Source of the DNA: Metarhizium brunneum
Lineage: Eukaryota > Ascomycota > Sordariomycetes > Hypocreales > Clavicipitaceae
Assembly: GCF_013426205.1 (NCBI RefSeq)
Contig: NC_089427.1
Location: 3,534,001-3,598,000 of the forward strand
Direction: 5' to 3'
Length of the DNA stretch: 64,000 nt
Shown here one piece after another: positions 24,301 through 35,111 of the stretch (its first letter is position 1; every line of letters begins with the position of its first letter). Below the pieces are notes generated by a model that worked only from the letters and a program-made list of their open reading frames with translations, was not told the origin of the DNA and ran no database searches. The position numbers were made by a program, and so were the translations under genes.

Positions 24301-24550
24301 TGTTACACGGAAAAAGCCCAACAGATCGTGAGGCCCAACAAAGGGGCCTCGCCGATACAGGACTTGTTAGTTACACAGCTAGAACACGTGCCCGGGTAAG
24401 GACCATAGGCCCGGGCGTTCCTTTCACGTATATAAGGCGGTCACCCTTCTCTTCCTTCCTTGTAGGAACTCAGGACCTTTGACATCCTACGAGATTATTA
24501 TTGAATTGAGCCCTATTGCTCCAAGCCTTCATAATTGAACCCTTGTCACA
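24301..24550 (+). mobile_element. Solo LTR, 250 bp, long subfamily
   Basis: Starts TGTTACACGG and ends CCCTTGTCACA. Flanked by perfect duplications CAACG (24296-24300 and 24551-24555). Nearly identical to the copies at 6540 and 39751, with the TATATAAG box. It lies about 35 bp beyond the 3' end of the decayed NLR frame. Confidence 0.94.
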
Positions 24551-24586
24551 CAACGTGCGTCGTGCATTGGACTTTGCCTCTTGGAA

Positions 24587-27156
24587 TTACTCCCACGAGC
24601 CAAAGTCAATAGTGTCTTGGGAAAAGTGAAGTAGTAACAATGGCCCAGGCCCACCTCTCTGTCCCTTATTACACAAAATAGCCATCTGGGAGTTGCTAAC
24701 TGCAAATTCTTTCCCCCAAAAATCCAGTCCAGTCCACCTTGTGCAATACTGCGGAGGAAGCCAAATGATTCGTTTCCCATCCTTTAGAATCCAGGAACCC
24801 GATGCCCCATACCCACGATAAGTTATATCATTCGGGTTGGGACTATGAAATGTCTCGGTTTCAACAAGGTAGAATTGAGCTAGGTCGATATCGCCTTGGC
24901 TGGTAGAGACAAATGTGTTGTCATCCTGATGCGTGGCCAAGGTACTAAGCGGCCCCGTTTCAACCGAATGTAAAACATTTCCAGAAGGAACATCAATGAT
25001 GTGTATGCCTCCTTTATTGGAACCTAATACAATCCGCATCCTGCCCCCAATGGTTCTTAGATCGGTTGACACGACATCTCCTCATCCCCTCACGGGAGTC
25101 AAGATATCGTCGAGGAAAAACACTTTGACAACTTTGCCAGCGTCCCAAAGATATATGCGACCCTGTTGCTCAGCTACAACAGTCCAGTTTTTGAAGACAG
25201 ATATATTGCAATAATTGGGCTCTGGAAACGTCGGAGATTTGCTAAAGTCGCTCCCGGGTATCTGTAGATCGTGATAAAGGCCAGTTTGTATATTATATAT
25301 TCGGATTGAATCAGATATCCTGGCAGCAAGAAGCGTATCGTCTCTGGAAAAGGACAAAGCTTGAGCCTTTTCTGCCCTAGAAAAAGTATCGTATAGATGT
25401 TTGGTACGGTTGGAAGACATGTCAAAGACTTTGACCTTGCCATCCTTTGTACCGTAACCAAGCTTGGTGCTATCCCATGAAAATGCCAGGTCTATTATCT
25501 CGTCATTCTCCCCATCTAGAAAAGAGTCTTGAGGCTCCCCTGAACTGCGCCACAACTCAGCACGCAAGGTGGAAAACCTTACCGCAAGCCACTGGCCATC
25601 ATTTGAAAATTGGACAGAGGAAACCAGGGCCGTGTTACCACGGTCCCAGCCGCACGGCAGCGTCTTGTTGGTAGAATCAACTTTCCAAATTCGGGTTTGG
25701 ATTTTCCCACTCTCTTCAATAATGCTTGCGGCTAAGAAGGTGCTGTCGGGGTTAAATACTAGTGCTGTGAACTTTTTGACTGCAACATCAAACTTGAATA
25801 GGGAGGTGCTTTTACTCAAGTTCATGTCCCAAACCTCTATCTGCGTATCGCTTCGTATAGCTGCCAGGAATCTGCTGTCTTCGGAAAACACAATCCTCGC
25901 CAATCTGCACATTGCAAAACTTCCGGAAAGTGTTGTCGTATACTCGATTCTTCGTGTCGTAGAGCCCCTTTGTTTATGTCGCCTGTATATGTGTAGGGAG
26001 TCTTCAGCCAGAATAGCGACTATGTCTTCGCTCGTAGATATGGCCATGGCCATATCGTGACGAAATATTCCATTGGAATAGTTCCGGGGTGTTTCTAGGA
26101 TTTCCTTGGCTCCAGTTTCAAGGCTACAAAGACATATTTTCTCAAGCTCAACTGAGAACAACAGTGACCAATATATTGGGAACGGAACCAGTTGCTGCAC
26201 ACTCGTCAAGGTCCCGTCCCTATGTTGAGAGAATTCGCAATGATAGCACCCTATCTTGGCGTCTAGAATTGCAATATTGCCACCCCTTAAGACGAGTGCA
26301 ATCTTCGTGGTGTTCCCAGGAAAGACAATCCTGGCAGGTTCACCGACCCATGTCTGACAGATAATAAGTCTGCCTGTGTTAGTATCCCATGTTCTTATTG
26401 AAGAGTTAGATATCGATAATAAATTCCTTGAGTCGTTTGATAATATTAGCTCATGCGCTCCAAAATGACCCTCAGATAACTCTGACCAGGTTTCATTAAG
26501 AATGTCAAGGACTCTGAGGCCAAGGTCATGCCTGTTGATAGCAAACTTTATACCGTCCTCGGATAATGATGCAATGACATCTGTTAATCCAGGCTTGTCA
26601 TCATGTGGGACTTGAAACTTTTGCAAAAGAGCGCCAGTAATTGTATCTCGAATTTCAATATCATGGCTAGTTGCCGGAACGAATTGGTGGCTGTCTCGAG
26701 AATATGCTGTACCTACGTGTGTTCCCGATCTTTCAGGTAGTAAAAAGTACGATGGCCATTGATCCAACACAAAGGACGATGTTTTGACCCAACAAGAGCT
26801 TTTGTGACAAGGGCCTAGCTTGGAGCAATTACTCAATTCATCTAATAACAGTCTTTGGTATTAAAGGTCCTTGGTTTTCCTCAGGGCCTTGAAGGTCAAA
26901 GACGTCTTTAAATACAAGAAGTCGGTGAGGACCTTCTGCCCTAATCCCGTGACCGTAGACCTTGTGTAACCGTGTGACATTGGCCCATTTCCGTGTGACA
27001 GCTTTCGTGGCGGTAATATTTCCTGATGTAACTTTGCCGCGGAGTAAAAGTCATAACCGTGGTATAGAGTTGCAAGGGGCACTCCTCAACGGCATATCTG
27101 AAATAAAGGAAAAACATGTACGCATCCCAAAGAAGTTCCGGAAGCTCGGGTAATTC
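24587..27156 (-). pseudogene. Decayed NACHT-WD40 NLR: linker and WD40 part
   Basis: On the minus strand, 27156 down to 27001 reads ELLWDAYMFFLYFRYAVEEC and then a PLQLYTTVMTFTP segment, the helical linker that in fungal NACHT-WD40 proteins precedes the propeller (family pattern: APLQ.Y.SALVF.P..S.IR). A 198-bp solo LTR interrupts here (27000-26803). If the LTR and one copy of its duplication are ignored the same frame continues at once into WVKTSSFVLDQWPSYF and a long WD40-like propeller (about 26790-24587) with repeats such as LSEDGIKFAI, FSEDSRFLAAIRSDTQIEVW and FSNDGQWLAVRF. An in-frame TGA at 25084-25082 interrupts the last blade; the frame resumes to 24587. WD40 NLRs are STAND receptors in fungal incompatibility. 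This copy cannot make an intact receptor. Confidence 0.85.
26803..27000 (-). mobile_element. Solo LTR, 198 bp, short subfamily, inside NLR gene
   Basis: Reverse-oriented copy: plus-strand ends are TGTGACAAGGGC and CCGTGTGACA. Flanked by perfect duplications GCTTT (26798-26802 and 27001-27005). It belongs to the same short class as 46018 and 54161. The insertion lies in the NACHT/WD40 linker of the decayed NLR and contributes the apparent start codon of the downstream open frame, which is therefore not a real gene start. Confidence 0.92.
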
Positions 27157-27324
27157 ATAATTCAGCTATAAAACTTAGTCTGGGTAAAACATTTCTCATC
27201 AAACTTGATCGTGTCGCGCACAGCACAGAGCAAGCAGTTCTTGCGACGAATTAAAACGCTCTCCATAAGATACTTTGAGAAAGCTCCTTATAGAGACGAG
27301 TTATTTCGATTTTAAGCAAGTTTC

Positions 27325-27930
27325 TCAACTCCTCAGTCGAACTGACGTATTTGTTGAACTGTAGTAAGTGACCCGATAGTTCCCAGTACCATGATAGACA
27401 GCGATACGCGTGTTAAAGCCCCTCGCGATTGGCAGTTCGTTCAGATACTGACCTAGAAACAAACTTTTTCTATTAGAGATACCAAGGCAGCGGTAAGATG
27501 GCATATTTAAACTACATGTACTTACCTCGGCAGCAAGACCCAAGGCTGTAATAGGGGGACTTGCCGCAGGGACAGCCTGAAGAGGTTTATCAATCAAGGA
27601 ATTTATTTCTTGGATAAAACCTGCCCCTCATATTATCTTATCAAGATTCTTATTTGACTTAGTTTTTTAAGCTTCATTTGGACGAATCTCTGTATTAGAG
27701 TCCAGCCGTGACTTGAAGACAGTTTGTTATCACTTGAATCTGAACCTGACGCAAATTTATTGTTCAAGACACTCTCAAACTTCTCTACTAAATCGGGTGT
27801 ATTATTTATAAGTTCGTTATAAGCTGTATGCCAAATATCTTTTTGTATCTCGAAAAGTTCGGCGTCTTTTGAGTTTCTCTGGCAAGGTTCAAGTTCAGAT
27901 TTTGCTGAGGCGCTTTTACCAGCTATCACA
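27325..27930 (-). pseudogene. N-terminal NLR fragment (NWD_N-like)
   Basis: Minus-strand frame 27929-27633 carries DIWHTAYNELINNTPDLVEK and FESVLNNKFAS, the pattern of the NACHT-NTPase N-terminal domain (fungal NWD_N, pfam17100-like). After a frame change at about 27640 it continues as AGFIQEINSLIDKPLQAVPA and ITALGLAAE (27625-27525), which is the family's ..I..AIQA.P.AALAW... segment. Only about 170 bp separate this from the NACHT/WD40 linker at 27156, whereas an intact NACHT domain needs well over 1 kb, so the P-loop NTPase is deleted. The open frame extends upstream past 27929 without a clear ATG. Together with the WD40 part this is one gutted receptor gene. Confidence 0.7.
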
Positions 27931-28713
27931 GTAGGCTTAACTGCCCGAGGCCGAGGTAACTGAATATTTTTTTCCTTAATTGATAAACTCTTGTAAGACT
28001 TGAAGCAATTTATTTTGACGATAACTTGGCGTTTTTACCTGCCTGGATCGCAAGAGGTAAATCTGAGACAAGGATCGAAGTTTAAGCGAGGAAGCTCAAC
28101 CAAGTGAATTTAGGCTGTCAGAAGGTTTGCGGCAGCTATTGAATTTAAAGCTTTTCAGCCAGCTTGATAGAAGGTTTGTGGCGGCTATCACGACGTGTTT
28201 TCTTATAGCCAATTAATAGCCCCTCTACGGTATAGCGCCCTTATGTTTTACCATAATTAGCTTAAACGCTAATCTTATTAACAAGATAATACCTTTTGCT
28301 TTTAGTTGTCAAGGTTGCAAATTGTCAGCCCAGGCTCACTTTATAAAAAGCCTAAAATAGGAGAGCTTTTAAACGATAAATAATTTATTAGCTCTTATTA
28401 CTTGTCTTGTTACTTGCCCGTTGCTTGCTTGGTTTACGGCATGCAAAAACGCTATTTTCCCGCCACTCCTCTTTATCGGTTCTCCTGGTTTCGTCTTGTG
28501 CACACGATATATACTAGTTGGCTAGAAAATTAGCTATTTTATAATATTTACTATTATAATTTAAGTAACTTATTAGACTTACTACCAGCCTACTCAGGTG
28601 TTCAGGCCACTTGCAGGCAATAAGGCAACCATGCCACGTGACCCGACCTCTTCCCCTTTTCCGATCAAGCTTGGCAATCCGCCTTTCTCGCTGCTACCAA
28701 TCCAGCATTTGCC
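27931..28713. other. Intergenic, AT-rich; 20-bp direct repeat
   Basis: No gene. A near-direct repeat AGAAGGTTTG(C/T)GGC(A/G)GCTAT occurs at about 28130 and 28168. About 28500-28580 is AT-rich. The promoter of the APH-like gene at 28714 should be here. Confidence 0.5.
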
Positions 28714-30323
28714 ATGCCTCGGAACGTCTTATTACACAACAAACCTCGTTCATTCGAATCAGCTGCTGAAGAAGAAACCAATTTCCTTCTTTCTATCCAA
28801 CATCAATATGCTGCGGAGAACTTGAGACGTAGACTGTGGGATCAGCGGGAGTTGATTCAAGCTACGGTCAGGCACCATCTTCGACTACACAGAGATGACG
28901 TCTGCACTGTTCTACCACCGGAATCATGGGTGCAAGGCGGCTTCAATATTTGCGTTGTAGTCGAGGTGAACTCCGAGGGCCTCTCCAGAAGGTTGATCTT
29001 CCGGTGTCCCATGCCTCACAAGCTTGCTGAGCAACGTTATCCTGGCACCATTGATGAAAAAGTCGGCTGCGAAGTGGCCACGTATATATGGATGCAAGAG
29101 CACTGCACTGATATTCGGATACCAAACCTTTACGCCTTTGGCCTCATTGATGGCGGTCATGTTCGTTGTCCCAGTTACTATCAATGTCACCTGAATGGTA
29201 ATGATGCTAACAACTTTGCTTCAACCAGTTTACCCATGTCGGGCAGCGACCACTTTACGCTCGGGTCTACCACCGATTCTGGCGATGGATTCATCGCCTC
29301 TTTCACTACCCCTTGCTCTCGAATTACACTCGTAACGCATCCGCACCAGCCGTTGACACCGCCTATATGCTTTTAGAATATATCGGTCCCGAAACCGGAG
29401 AGATGCTTTCATGTACCTGGACGCAACACATGCGCGATGCCAGTCGACGAGCTCGCCTATTTCAGGGCATGTCGCGTATCATGCTCTCGCTTGCTCGGCT
29501 CCCACAACCGCACATTGGTTCCTTTAAATTCAATGCCAGTGACGGCACAATTCAGCTTTCTAACCGGCCCCTGACATGCACCATGATGATTTTCGAGAAT
29601 AGCGGGACACCACGAACAATTCAGCAGCACCAACTCTACCGTACTACAGACAGTTTTGCCTCCGATTTTCTTACGCTGTATGATAACCACCTCCTTCACG
29701 ACCCTCATGCTGTGCGAGATGCAGATGATGCCCGAGAACGAATGGCGATTAGGACATTACTTCGAACGATAATGCACTGCTTCATCTTGTCAGATCGGAG
29801 GGACGGTCCTTTCCTCCTACAATTGACCGACTTTCACCAAAGCAATATTTTTGTGGACCATGATTGGAACATTACTTGTTTGGTTGATCTTGAATGGATC
29901 TGCGCGCTTCCGGTGGAAATGTTGTCCGTACCATACTGGCTTACAAACTGCAGCATCGACGGTATCATTGACGACGAGTATGCCGAATTTGACGAGATGC
30001 GGCAGGCATTCCTAGCAATCATGGATGAGGAAAAAAAAAGCGTACAGATGGAACATGATATTAAGATCACAAGCATAATGAGAGATGTTTGGGACTCTAA
30101 AGGAGTATGGTTCTGGACCTGCTTGAGGTCTATAAATGCTTGGCTTTTTGTGTTTGAGGATCATATTCTTCCCAAATTCTCAGCTGATAGAGCACTGGTT
30201 GCTGGCCTGAAGCAGGTCTCGGCATTTTGGCAAGAGAACGTTGGACAAGTTGTCAAGGCTAAAGTGGACGACGAAGAAAGGTACCAGGCAGAGCTCCGGT
30301 CCCTCTTTGATACGGAACTATAA
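28714..30323 (+). CDS. Aminoglycoside-phosphotransferase-like kinase (APH family)
   Basis: Exons 28714-29160 and 29229-30323, separated by a 68-bp intron (donor GTTCGT, branch TGCTAAC, acceptor ACCAG, phase 0), encode 513 aa. Recognised features of the fungal APH family are WVQGGFNICVVVEV (nucleotide loop), RCPMPHKLAEQRYPGTIDEK with the ATP-binding region and EVATYIWM, then across the splice VGQRPLYARVYHR, AYMLLEYIG (hinge), LTDFHQSNIFVD (catalytic loop) and NITCLVDLEW (metal-binding loop). Despite the family name these fungal proteins are not shown to act on antibiotics; their substrates are largely unknown. The cytosol is the likely site, as there is no signal or membrane segment. The C-terminal helices after residue 390 are typical. 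The gene is intact. Confidence 0.92.
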
Positions 30324-31187
30324 AGGGCGCAGAGTATGCAATTTACCGCAATTAACAGTCACATAAGATGGTCAACTGGACCACTGGTGGTGGACGGAAG
30401 CTGCCTGTCTGAATCGGAAGGGTACTCTTGATGTTCTATCTAAAGAGGCATAATTTATTCAAACTGGACACGTCAAATTATCATTGTCTTGCGGGGAGGA
30501 ATATACTAAATGCCGTTGCCTTTTAAATATTCTCTCTGCCCGGCGTTCTGGACTGGTAAGTTAACTAACGGAGGTCTTTGGTGGGCCTAGGAGCACTTGA
30601 CACATCGATACGATGTCACTTCTTTCCCCCCTTATTTTTGTCATTGTTTCCTTTCAATGTTGCCTCGCACTCTTCGTGCAACCCCTCCAGAGGAAATCAC
30701 TAGGTTCATATCGTTTGCCTCGCCCGACTTTCCCTATTGTGTTTCGTGGACAGTGACGTCGGCCCTATCTGAAGTTTTACCGCTGGAGGTGCTGGAATGA
30801 GTTTGGCTGTTATAACTATCCGCCATGTCGGGAATAGGATACGCCGTGATGTGGTTGTGATTTAAACTTGCAGAAATATGTCGTGAGTGCCCTGGTTGGG
30901 AGCCCTATCAAGCCCTTAATATAGTAGTAGTAATAGCATCAATAAAACGTCATAGATTTTCCAGGTCATCCCAGTATCATACCAAGAAACGCATTACAAA
31001 TACTCCCGGTCCTGCCGCGATAGTGACTTTTACGCAGCCAGAACCTCAATCTACACAATACAAATTGCTATCCTCACCATTGCCGCCCCTACCGCCATGG
31101 TGGTGATTATTCTCAGCCCTTCCGTCCTTTAGCCAGGCACTTAACCGCTCTTCCTTGATTTACGAGACTTCAAAGTCTCTTGGGACT
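30324..31187. other. Intergenic
   Basis: No gene seen; short frames only. Confidence 0.55.
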
Positions 31188-32851
31188 TTAAGCTCCCATC
31201 TTTCCTTGCCCTTTCCACTTTTTGCCACCACGGAGACTTGAGCGACTTGTTGGACGTGTGTTGGAAGCCTTTCGCAAAGATGGTATTTCACCTTCCCCTA
31301 GCATACCGTATTCAGGTGCCTTGCTTGCCTGCCTTCGGCTTGAGCGCTCCTTCTTATAGATCTTGAAGTGCCTCTTTTGACGATGGGATGCCGTCCTTGT
31401 GCTGTTTCCGAGCTTACCCACTGTGTCAAGTGTAAGGGGACGACGCCTTCGGTCTGATGCCGAGGCCTTCGCATGCGTTGGAGCCGCCTCGGTGATTCGG
31501 CTGCCGGGCGTCCCATGTCGAATCTTGTCTGTTTGTTGAGGCAATAGACTCCGCTGGCTCAATGGCTTTTCTGTAGACGGAGCATCGCCTTTGGTGCTTG
31601 CCAGAGCCGCTTGTTGTCGTCGGCTACACAAGCGAGCATGGGTGTTCTGGCGCCAGATTTCCTCCTCCTCCTTGTCCTTGCAGCCCATTGTTGTGAAGCC
31701 GACTAAAAGTCGTATATTGAGAAGCCAAGAGGACCCCAGCCTATGCGCGGACACGCGCCGTAGTACTCAATGGTTGCGGCAGTATTCTTATCCCACCAGC
31801 TGCCTATTGCAGCCTATTGTTCTAGAGTAGATGATTCGAATTTTCCACAACGGTATGGACGCATTTCATCTGGTGCAGGGTTCTCCTTGATCCATTCATG
31901 CATGGAAACGGTGGCATTATACAAGGCCTCGATCTGCTCCGTTGTCCATCCGCTTTGATAGTCGTGAGCCCGAAAGCGGCCCTGTTCAATCCGGAAACGA
32001 AGAGGGTCCGAGTTGCGAAAGCCTTCCATGAATTGCCGCTTCTCACGGGCAGGCTCGTCACCTGGCTCGTTTTCATGTTGGCACCTAGCACTGTCTATGA
32101 GGTTCTCCTTGAGAAACATCTTTTCAAATTCGTACTCCTCCTCGTTCCAAGAGAACCGTTTGTGATTATACTCGAGCATTTCCCACGGGTCATCGGGAAA
32201 AGGAGTCGGCGTACGATATTCAGGGGTAGGATCGTAGGTGCTGTAACCACTGAGGTCGGTATCGCTATCGTCACTGTTCTTTTCAGGTGTCGGGGAACGG
32301 ACAATTTCAATGCCCCATTCCTTGGAAAGCCGAGCCCAAAGTCGTTTCCAGTCCGGATCGCATACACGATTGGAAGGTTCAAACGGCCGGCGTTCGATCT
32401 TATGCTCTATTATCCTAAGGGTTCTTTGGCGTTGATGGTAGACCGGATCGTACTCGCGGAAAATGTTCCTTTCCTCGATCATGGTCTGCCGCAGTCTATA
32501 CCACTCTTCACCAAAATGCTTGCGACCCCAGGCTGTATAGGATTCGGGACTGTATGGCTCTGGTTCGGGCGTCCATGGCATTCGCCTATCGGGATGGTAC
32601 GTGTCGGGATCGTAGGTTTGGGGTATAGCCATCTCTATGCCACTCACGTATACGCGCACCCCGATTGCTTCTGTTTCTGTTTGCGCTATTGGGTGACGGT
32701 CGGCGTCATGGCTGATGCTCTTGGGCTCGGGGTTTTCACTGAGGTTGTCGCCGCTAGATGCAGTACTCATATGATGGGAGGCGGCCTCGACCGACGGATG
32801 AAGCGCCGACGCATCGGCGCGCCTGCGGCTCGCCCGTGTTTCCGGCGCCAT
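31188..32851 (-). CDS. Unknown acidic/basic two-exon protein
   Basis: The main minus-strand frame (32851-31852) is coding-like: an N-terminal Ser/Ala-rich part, then YDPDTYHPDRRMPWTPEPEP, WGRKHFGEEWYRLRQTMIEE, and an acidic, Trp-rich middle. It would stop at 31814, but a 149-bp intron (31851-31703; donor GTTGTG, acceptor TTTTAG, phase 1) joins it to a second frame (31702-31188) that begins GFTTMGCKDKEEEEIWRQNT and is strongly basic (KKERSSRRQASKAPEYGMLG). The joined frame is exactly 505 codons (504 aa). The second exon has the low-complexity basic tail style of a fungal hypothetical-protein family; I have no function for it. If the intron is wrong the protein is 345 aa. No signal peptide or membrane segment. 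Confidence 0.65.
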
Positions 32852-33524
32852 GGAGACGTAAATGACGGGCAGGTTGGTGGAAGACGTGTGCTATGATGAA
32901 AGCCTACTGCCTGTGCGACTGGCGAAGCTGAGGATGGGGACGAGGGCAGGGCGAAGCTGAAACTGAAGAAGGGAATCCTGTTTTCTGTGGAAACCTTTGT
33001 TGCAGCTCAACCATCGCGTTCGCGGCTTCCTGTCTGTTTGCCGGCCCTGTCCCGGCATTTATGTCAAAGGGCACAAAGGACGCACAGAGCACAAGGAGCA
33101 CAAACCGAGTCCGGTGGTTCTTTCATCAAGCATGCTTCGCTGAAATGATCTTTATCGAGAGGAACAAAAGATGAGGTGACGTCAGTCGATGTTTTATTAG
33201 ATGCGACAGGTGGAGCTTATCTACTTCTGTCTAGACAGATAAACGAGACAGGGACGTATAAAGAGGGCTTTATCCCTCCCCCTTGGCGACCATTATTTCT
33301 GAGACATTTTTGTACGCGGTGGTTGTTGGTACCAGACGTCTTTGTGTCGCGGACACGGGCCTACGAGAAGTCCGGTTGGTGAAGTTGGGCTGCTGAAGGC
33401 CTGACAGCCAACAGGAGTGGAAGTGGTGCATCGGTTGTGTCCCACGTTGAGGAACATTCAGGAACCTTGTGAAAGAAGTGCGGTCTGTCAGAGATAACAA
33501 GACATTGATTTCATCGAGGCAATC
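32852..33524. other. Intergenic
   Basis: No gene seen; it carries the promoter of the 31188-32851 gene. Confidence 0.5.
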
Positions 33525-33754
33525 TGTTACACGGAAAAGGCCCAACAGAGGGCCTCACAGACAAAAGACTTGTTTATTACATAGATTAAACACGTGCCCG
33601 GGTAAGAACCCTAAGCATGGCCGTTGCCTTTAAATATATATACAAGTTACTGTTCCCTCTCTTCCTCTTAAAAAACCAAGGACCTTTAACACTCTTCGAT
33701 ATTATCTTTGAATTTGAACCCTTAGGTTCCAAGACCTACTAAGCCCTCGTCACA
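33525..33754 (+). mobile_element. Solo LTR, 230 bp, diverged long subfamily
   Basis: Starts TGTTACACGGAAAAGGCCCAACAG, lacks about 20 bp of the family consensus just after that, and ends CCCTCGTCACA. Flanking pentamers CAATC and CAAAT(C) are near but not identical, so the target duplication is worn. Diverged relative to the copies at 6540, 24301 and 39751. Confidence 0.82.
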
Positions 33755-33943
33755 CAAATCCCTGTTGGTGAGTGTAATACCCAGTGGGAATTGGTCCATG
33801 TCGTCAGATTGGTGTTGCGCTGCGCTGCGAAGAGCTATGGTCTTTGGCAGTTGATGTGCTCCGTGGTGGCTGGCATTGTTGGACAGGTTCGAGAAGTGAT
33901 TATTGTGGAAGTGCTAACGTAAAGAGATGCAGGCAGGACAACC

Positions 33944-34222
33944 ATGGGCCGCGATGATCTTGACATGATTGTCTTCTCCGAACATGAAAAAGAAGGCATT
34001 GCCAACATTAATGATGAATTGGCTGAGCTGGTGCGTACCAAACGGTATGCGTATGAGAAGGCTGAGGAGGATGACTACTTTGTGAACTGGCATTTTACGG
34101 GGACCCTTCCGGAGGGGAAGAAGTTTCCCCAGGATTATATGGCTGTGCGTGACTATTTGGTCAACAAAGGGTTTACAATGAGGCTGACGGGTTGGGGCGC
34201 ACCTTTTTTTCGGAAAGACTGA
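33944..34222 (+). CDS. Small unknown protein, 92 aa (possibly last exon)
   Basis: A 92-codon frame of normal protein composition: MGRDDLDMIVFSEHEKEG, then an acidic stretch and DYFVNWHFTGTLPEGKKFPQ, DYMAVRDYLVNKGF, ending WGAPFFRKD. I do not recognise it. Just upstream, GTGCTAACGTAAAGAGATGCAG (33910-33931) looks like an intron branch point and acceptor, so the frame could be the last exon of a longer gene whose upstream exon I could not identify, or a leader intron. It lies 190 bp downstream of a solo LTR whose TATA box points toward it, which might supply a promoter (inference). Confidence 0.5.
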   Translation: MGRDDLDMIVFSEHEKEGIANINDELAELVRTKRYAYEKAEEDDYFVNWHFTGTLPEGKKFPQDYMAVRDYLVNKGFTMRLTGWGAPFFRKD

Positions 34223-35111
34223 CATGTACCTGGAGAGAGAGTGAACGGTGTGTGGGAATAGGCGGTCGAAGCGCTGTGGAAGCTGGAGAGGAGCGGATAC
34301 GGGAGAGGTGCGTGGTGTGGAAATGCAAAGATAGACTTGGAGTAGGGTAGGGAATCGAGGCGTGAAGTGGACTTGAATCTATCGTGAGATGTAGACGGAA
34401 TTAACTTCAGGTGATATCAAAGCCTTGCGACACGCTCCGTGCCGACACTCCAAATGTCTTGAAATACAGGACCCAGATCACACAAGCAACTCAAACTCGT
34501 TGACAGCCGCAGCTCCACGCTGTCCGTAAGATGCCCACATGCACATAGCTGATAATGTGGCCAGGCACCTTTTGGCACTGCCTGGCACTAGCTTTTAGCA
34601 CCTTTGGCACCTTTGGCACCCGCCCGGCACCTCTGTTACGGTGCCGGCACGGTGCCCGCACCGCTACAGGTCCCCATAGAACCCCACTACCAACCTCTTA
34701 CAGTCACAGGTCAAACCTGCAAGAGGTGGCGTAGTATTTTAAGAGAATTAAGCCTAAACCTGGCGCATTTCGTGTTTCCTACTTCTATCCAATCGTGCTC
34801 GTAGTCCTACACCTCCCTCAGACCAAGGGGTGGTGGCTACGTGGCTGTCACTATTAGCCATGGGCTCCATGTTGGCGTGACCTCACCGGCCTGTCCGATA
34901 AACGCCTCGCGTTTTACCACCCAGCCTGGAAAGCCTCTGGTCGCCAATTCCCGGTAACCCCCAACCAACCAGGCTGTAGTGTGGTGGGACGTTCAGGGCT
35001 CAATATATAGCCTCCGGGGCCTTTGTTTCCCTTCTCAACAGTGTTATTATTATTCCTCTCCTCTCGACGTTGAATCTGGAATCCAGATGAAACACTCTCC
35101 AAGGTCCTACC
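34223..35111. other. Intergenic with GGCACC-rich repeat
   Basis: No gene. About 34566-34665 holds many copies of GGCACC/GGTGCC in both orientations, giving a GC-rich sequence able to fold. The rest is unremarkable and includes the promoter of the rhodopsin-like gene. Confidence 0.5.
34566..34665. repeat. GGCACC-rich direct and inverted repeats
   Basis: Around ten GGCAC(C/T) units, three in tight tandem (CACCTTTGGCACCTTTGGCACC), followed by GGTGCCGGCACGGTGCCCGCACC, which is self-complementary. It contrasts with the AT-rich surroundings. Confidence 0.7.

Noticed and set aside
25082..26836. Apparent intact 584-aa WD40 gene
   Set aside because: Its start codon lies inside a solo LTR, the real upstream linker continues beyond that LTR, and its stop is an internal TGA with the same frame continuing; it is a piece of a pseudogene.
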